Shown piece after piece: positions 62,601-64,000 of a stretch of DNA of 64,000 nucleotides. Source of the stretch: Xestospongia bergquistia (Eukaryota > Porifera > Demospongiae > Haplosclerida > Petrosiidae); assembly GCA_963965975.1 (NCBI GenBank), contig OZ014411.1:3023001-3087000 (forward strand), written 5' to 3'. The translations under genes and the position numbers were made by a program. The notes under the pieces were generated by a model. The model was not told where the DNA came from, ran no database searches, and worked only from the letters and a program-made list of their open reading frames with translations. The first letter of the stretch is position 1. Every line of letters begins with the position of its first letter.

Positions 62601-63724
62601 TCACTTTCTCCTCAGCAGCTTTACTGATAACTGAAGGATTGTAATGTGATGAGTGGCCATCTAGTAATAGGAGTAGAGGACGAGCAGCAGGAGCATGAGG
62701 CAAAAAGTGATGTACAAACCATAAATCAAATAATTCACTAGTTATCCACCCTGAATCTGAGAGACCATACATAGTCCCAGGGACCTCACCATCACACATT
62801 GCTGGTCTAAGACATTTCCTGTCAAACAGCACAAAAGGTGGCAAACAATATCCAGCAGCATTACAACAAGCAAGGACAGTCATCTGGGTTTTATTTCCCG
62901 TTGTTACTGCTCTCGGATGTTTGATACCTTTAGCCACTATGCCCTTTGGAAACTTTGGATTGAGAGGCATTCCCGTTTCGTCGCAATTAAATATCTGATT
63001 AGGTTTTGAAACAAGGTCATTATCCAGAACTGTCTGCTCTAGTAAATCAAAGTAATTACTTAATACATCAAGAGTGCATGCTGCTGCACGATTATTGGCA
63101 AGTTGCTCAGTGGTCCGAAGTGAAATTTCGGAATGCCGCTTCTTAAAACCTTCCCACCACCCACTGGACACTGTTACATTTTTGCCTTTTTGGTTAACTG
63201 CAATTTGAACTAATGACAAGACTTCCTTTCTTGTTCGTGGGAATCCAATCTTTGCTGTTTCCAAAATAAAGGATACCAACTCTTCTTCTTCACTTTCTGT
63301 CAAATACCTTTGACCACTTTTACTACCACTTATTACCTTTCCGGACACGTGATCTTGTAGCGTAGATTTGGGTATTTGGTACTCCTCTGCTGCTTGTCTA
63401 ATAGATATGCCATCTTTAATAGCACTGCATGCAAATTCTAAATCGCTTAATGTCCAAGTCCTATATTTTGTAGGCCGAGTAGAAGACGATGGAATAATAG
63501 ATGTTGAGCAAAATATATGTTCACATAAGGGAAGTGTTTTGTCCTTTACGACTAGATAAAATAATTATAATAACACAAACATTGACAAGTTAACATACTT
63601 GTTGATGAAGAAGTAACTTTAGCATGAGTGAGACTATGAATGCTACTAGTATCTAGATAATAATTAATAGTAACATAAACACTAGTAAGTTAAACATACC
63701 TGTTAATGTATAACCTTCAGCCAT
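59601..63724 (-). CDS. pogo/Tigger-like transposase with tandem micro-exons and PHD-like finger
   Basis: Exons: 63700-63724 (MAEGYTLT), 63599-63652, 61695-63551, 61505-61573, 61396-61428, 61081-61164, eleven micro-exons (59913-61026), 59601-59863. All junctions are phase 1; the sum is 3009 nt, 1002 codons plus TAA, without a stop. Domains: psq-type helix-turn-helix about 57-94 (WTLSDLEFACSAI, ISIRQAAEEY), CENP-B type about 109-174, DDE_1 nuclease about 200-390 with Asp217 (NCDETG), Asp324 (LLLDGHSSH) and Asp360 (QPLDKG), then a charged tail, a repeat linker about 708-915, and a C-terminal PHD-like finger (WVNCSNCLQWYHCSC...CENC). It should bind the transposon ends and cut DNA. The start was chosen at the ATG just before a GTATGT donor; the frame stays open upstream through the subterminal repeats, so an earlier start is possible. 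The long clean frame suggests a recent or maintained gene. Confidence 0.85.
59913..61026 (-). repeat. Tandem array of eleven micro-exons (103/109-bp units)
   Basis: Micro-exons at 60967-61026, 60864-60917, 60755-60814, 60646-60705, 60543-60596, 60434-60493, 60331-60384, 60228-60281, 60125-60178, 60022-60075 and 59913-59972. Five are 60 nt and six are 54 nt. The introns are all 49 nt, run from GTATGTTAA to TACTATCTAG, and are nearly identical. Each exon codes GTNSTRSLTRAKATASTT or the longer form with AEPSST. The same motif starts the PHD exon (GTYGTCTLKATS) and, diverged, ends the exon at 61081-61164 (LTCAEAVAEPSSLT). DNA unit length differs only by the 6 nt in the exon. Confidence 0.92.
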
Positions 63725-63737
63725 AGCTTTAGAGAGT

Positions 63738-63955
63738 GACCACGTTAAGAGACCACGTTGACAGCAAAGGCTAGCAAAGGCCACAATGAGAGCAACAACC
63801 ACGTTGAGAGCAAATGCCACAATGAGAGTGAACACGTTGAGAGTAAAGACCACAATGACGTTGAGAGCAAAGTTAAAGGTGAGAATGAGAGCAATAATGA
63901 GAGCAATAACCAATTTGAGAGCAAAGTGCAAACACGTTGAGCCACGTTGAGAGCA
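63738..63955. repeat. Subterminal repeats inside the right end of the transposon
   Basis: Repeated words CACGTTGAGAGCA (about seven close or partial copies) and AATGAGAGCAA (about four), irregularly spaced between the start codon and the right terminal repeat. Such arrays are often transposase binding sites. Nothing comparable lies inside the left end. Confidence 0.7.
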
Positions 63956-63963
63956 CGCTACAC

Positions 63964-64000
63964 TGATGAAGGTGTGTCCGAATACTCATGTCCACACCCA
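63964..64000 (-). repeat. Right terminal inverted repeat, 37 bp, at the window edge
   Basis: A perfect reverse complement of 59342-59378, ending ...CATGTCCACACCCA at the last base. Confidence 0.9.

Larger units (their letters stand above)
59342..64000 (-). mobile_element. pogo/Tigger-like DNA transposon with intact multi-exon transposase
   Basis: Bounded by a perfect 37-bp inverted repeat: TGGGTGTGGACATGAG... at 59342-59378 and its reverse complement at 63964-64000, the last base of the window. Contents on the minus strand: subterminal repeats, the transposase gene (63724 to 59601), and next to the left end an inverted, decayed piece of the DNA-binding exon. The target duplication cannot be seen because the right flank is outside. 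The superfamily comes from the psq plus CENP-B helix-turn-helix and DDD domains. Confidence 0.8.

Noticed and set aside
63725-63931. N-terminal extension of the transposase frame (hydrophobic, from an upstream ATG at 63931)
   Set aside because: It translates the subterminal repeat array. The ATG at 63724 directly precedes a good phase-1 donor and is more likely, though only RACE can settle it.
1-64000. tRNA, rRNA or other structured RNA genes
   Set aside because: I saw no tRNA-like cloverleaf or rRNA sequence on reading. A tRNAscan/Rfam search would be decisive.

Overview
The window is A+T-rich metazoan nuclear DNA. Its genes have many exons, short introns and GT-AG splice sites, and all of the host genes lie on the minus strand. 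The dominant content is a tandem cluster of receptor genes made of SRCR (scavenger receptor cysteine-rich) domains. Compact introns, large SRCR arrays and the transposon load suggest a non-bilaterian invertebrate, most plausibly a sponge. The sequence alone does not prove this.

From 1 to about 36.3 kb lies SRCR subfamily A: gene 1 (about 0.6-8.9 kb, tail cut by the window edge), gene 2 (13.3-20.4 kb) and gene 3 (28.2-34.8 kb). Between them are at least seven decayed pieces of the same gene (9.9-10.9, 11.9-12.4, 21.3, 23.0-23.6, 24.0-24.7, 26.0-26.6 and 35.9-36.2 kb). Each intact gene has a signal-peptide exon, five SRCR domains (each split over two phase-1 exons), a Ser/Thr-rich stalk plus transmembrane exon, and a cytoplasmic tail exon with a YxxL motif. 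From 38.5 to 51.4 kb lies subfamily B: genes 4 and 5 are intact and gene 6 is a pseudogene. They share the layout, but their tail ends in a YYDL motif that is ITIM-like. I rebuilt exons from splice sites and frame. Genes 2, 3, 4 and 5 give closed frames of 736, 738, 707 and 699 residues.

Between these genes sit mobile elements: hAT fragments with BED or TTF-type fingers, small inverted-repeat elements, a Bel/Pao remnant, and old Gypsy pieces. At 52.5-57.3 kb a 591-bp-type TTAA-flanked element (piggyBac-like) is interrupted by a nearly complete Ty3/Gypsy element with 147/148-bp LTRs and a 5-bp target duplication.

The most striking region is 59.3-64.0 kb. It is a pogo/Tigger-like DNA transposon bounded by a perfect 37-bp inverted repeat whose right copy ends at the last base of the window. 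It carries an apparently intact transposase gene of 1002 residues: psq and CENP-B type helix-turn-helix domains, a DDD catalytic domain and a C-terminal PHD-like finger. The catalytic exon is joined to the PHD exon through a tandem array of eleven nearly identical 54- or 60-nt micro-exons separated by 49-nt introns. All are phase 1, so any number can be included or skipped without changing frame. A twelfth, related micro-exon lies on the other side of the catalytic exon.
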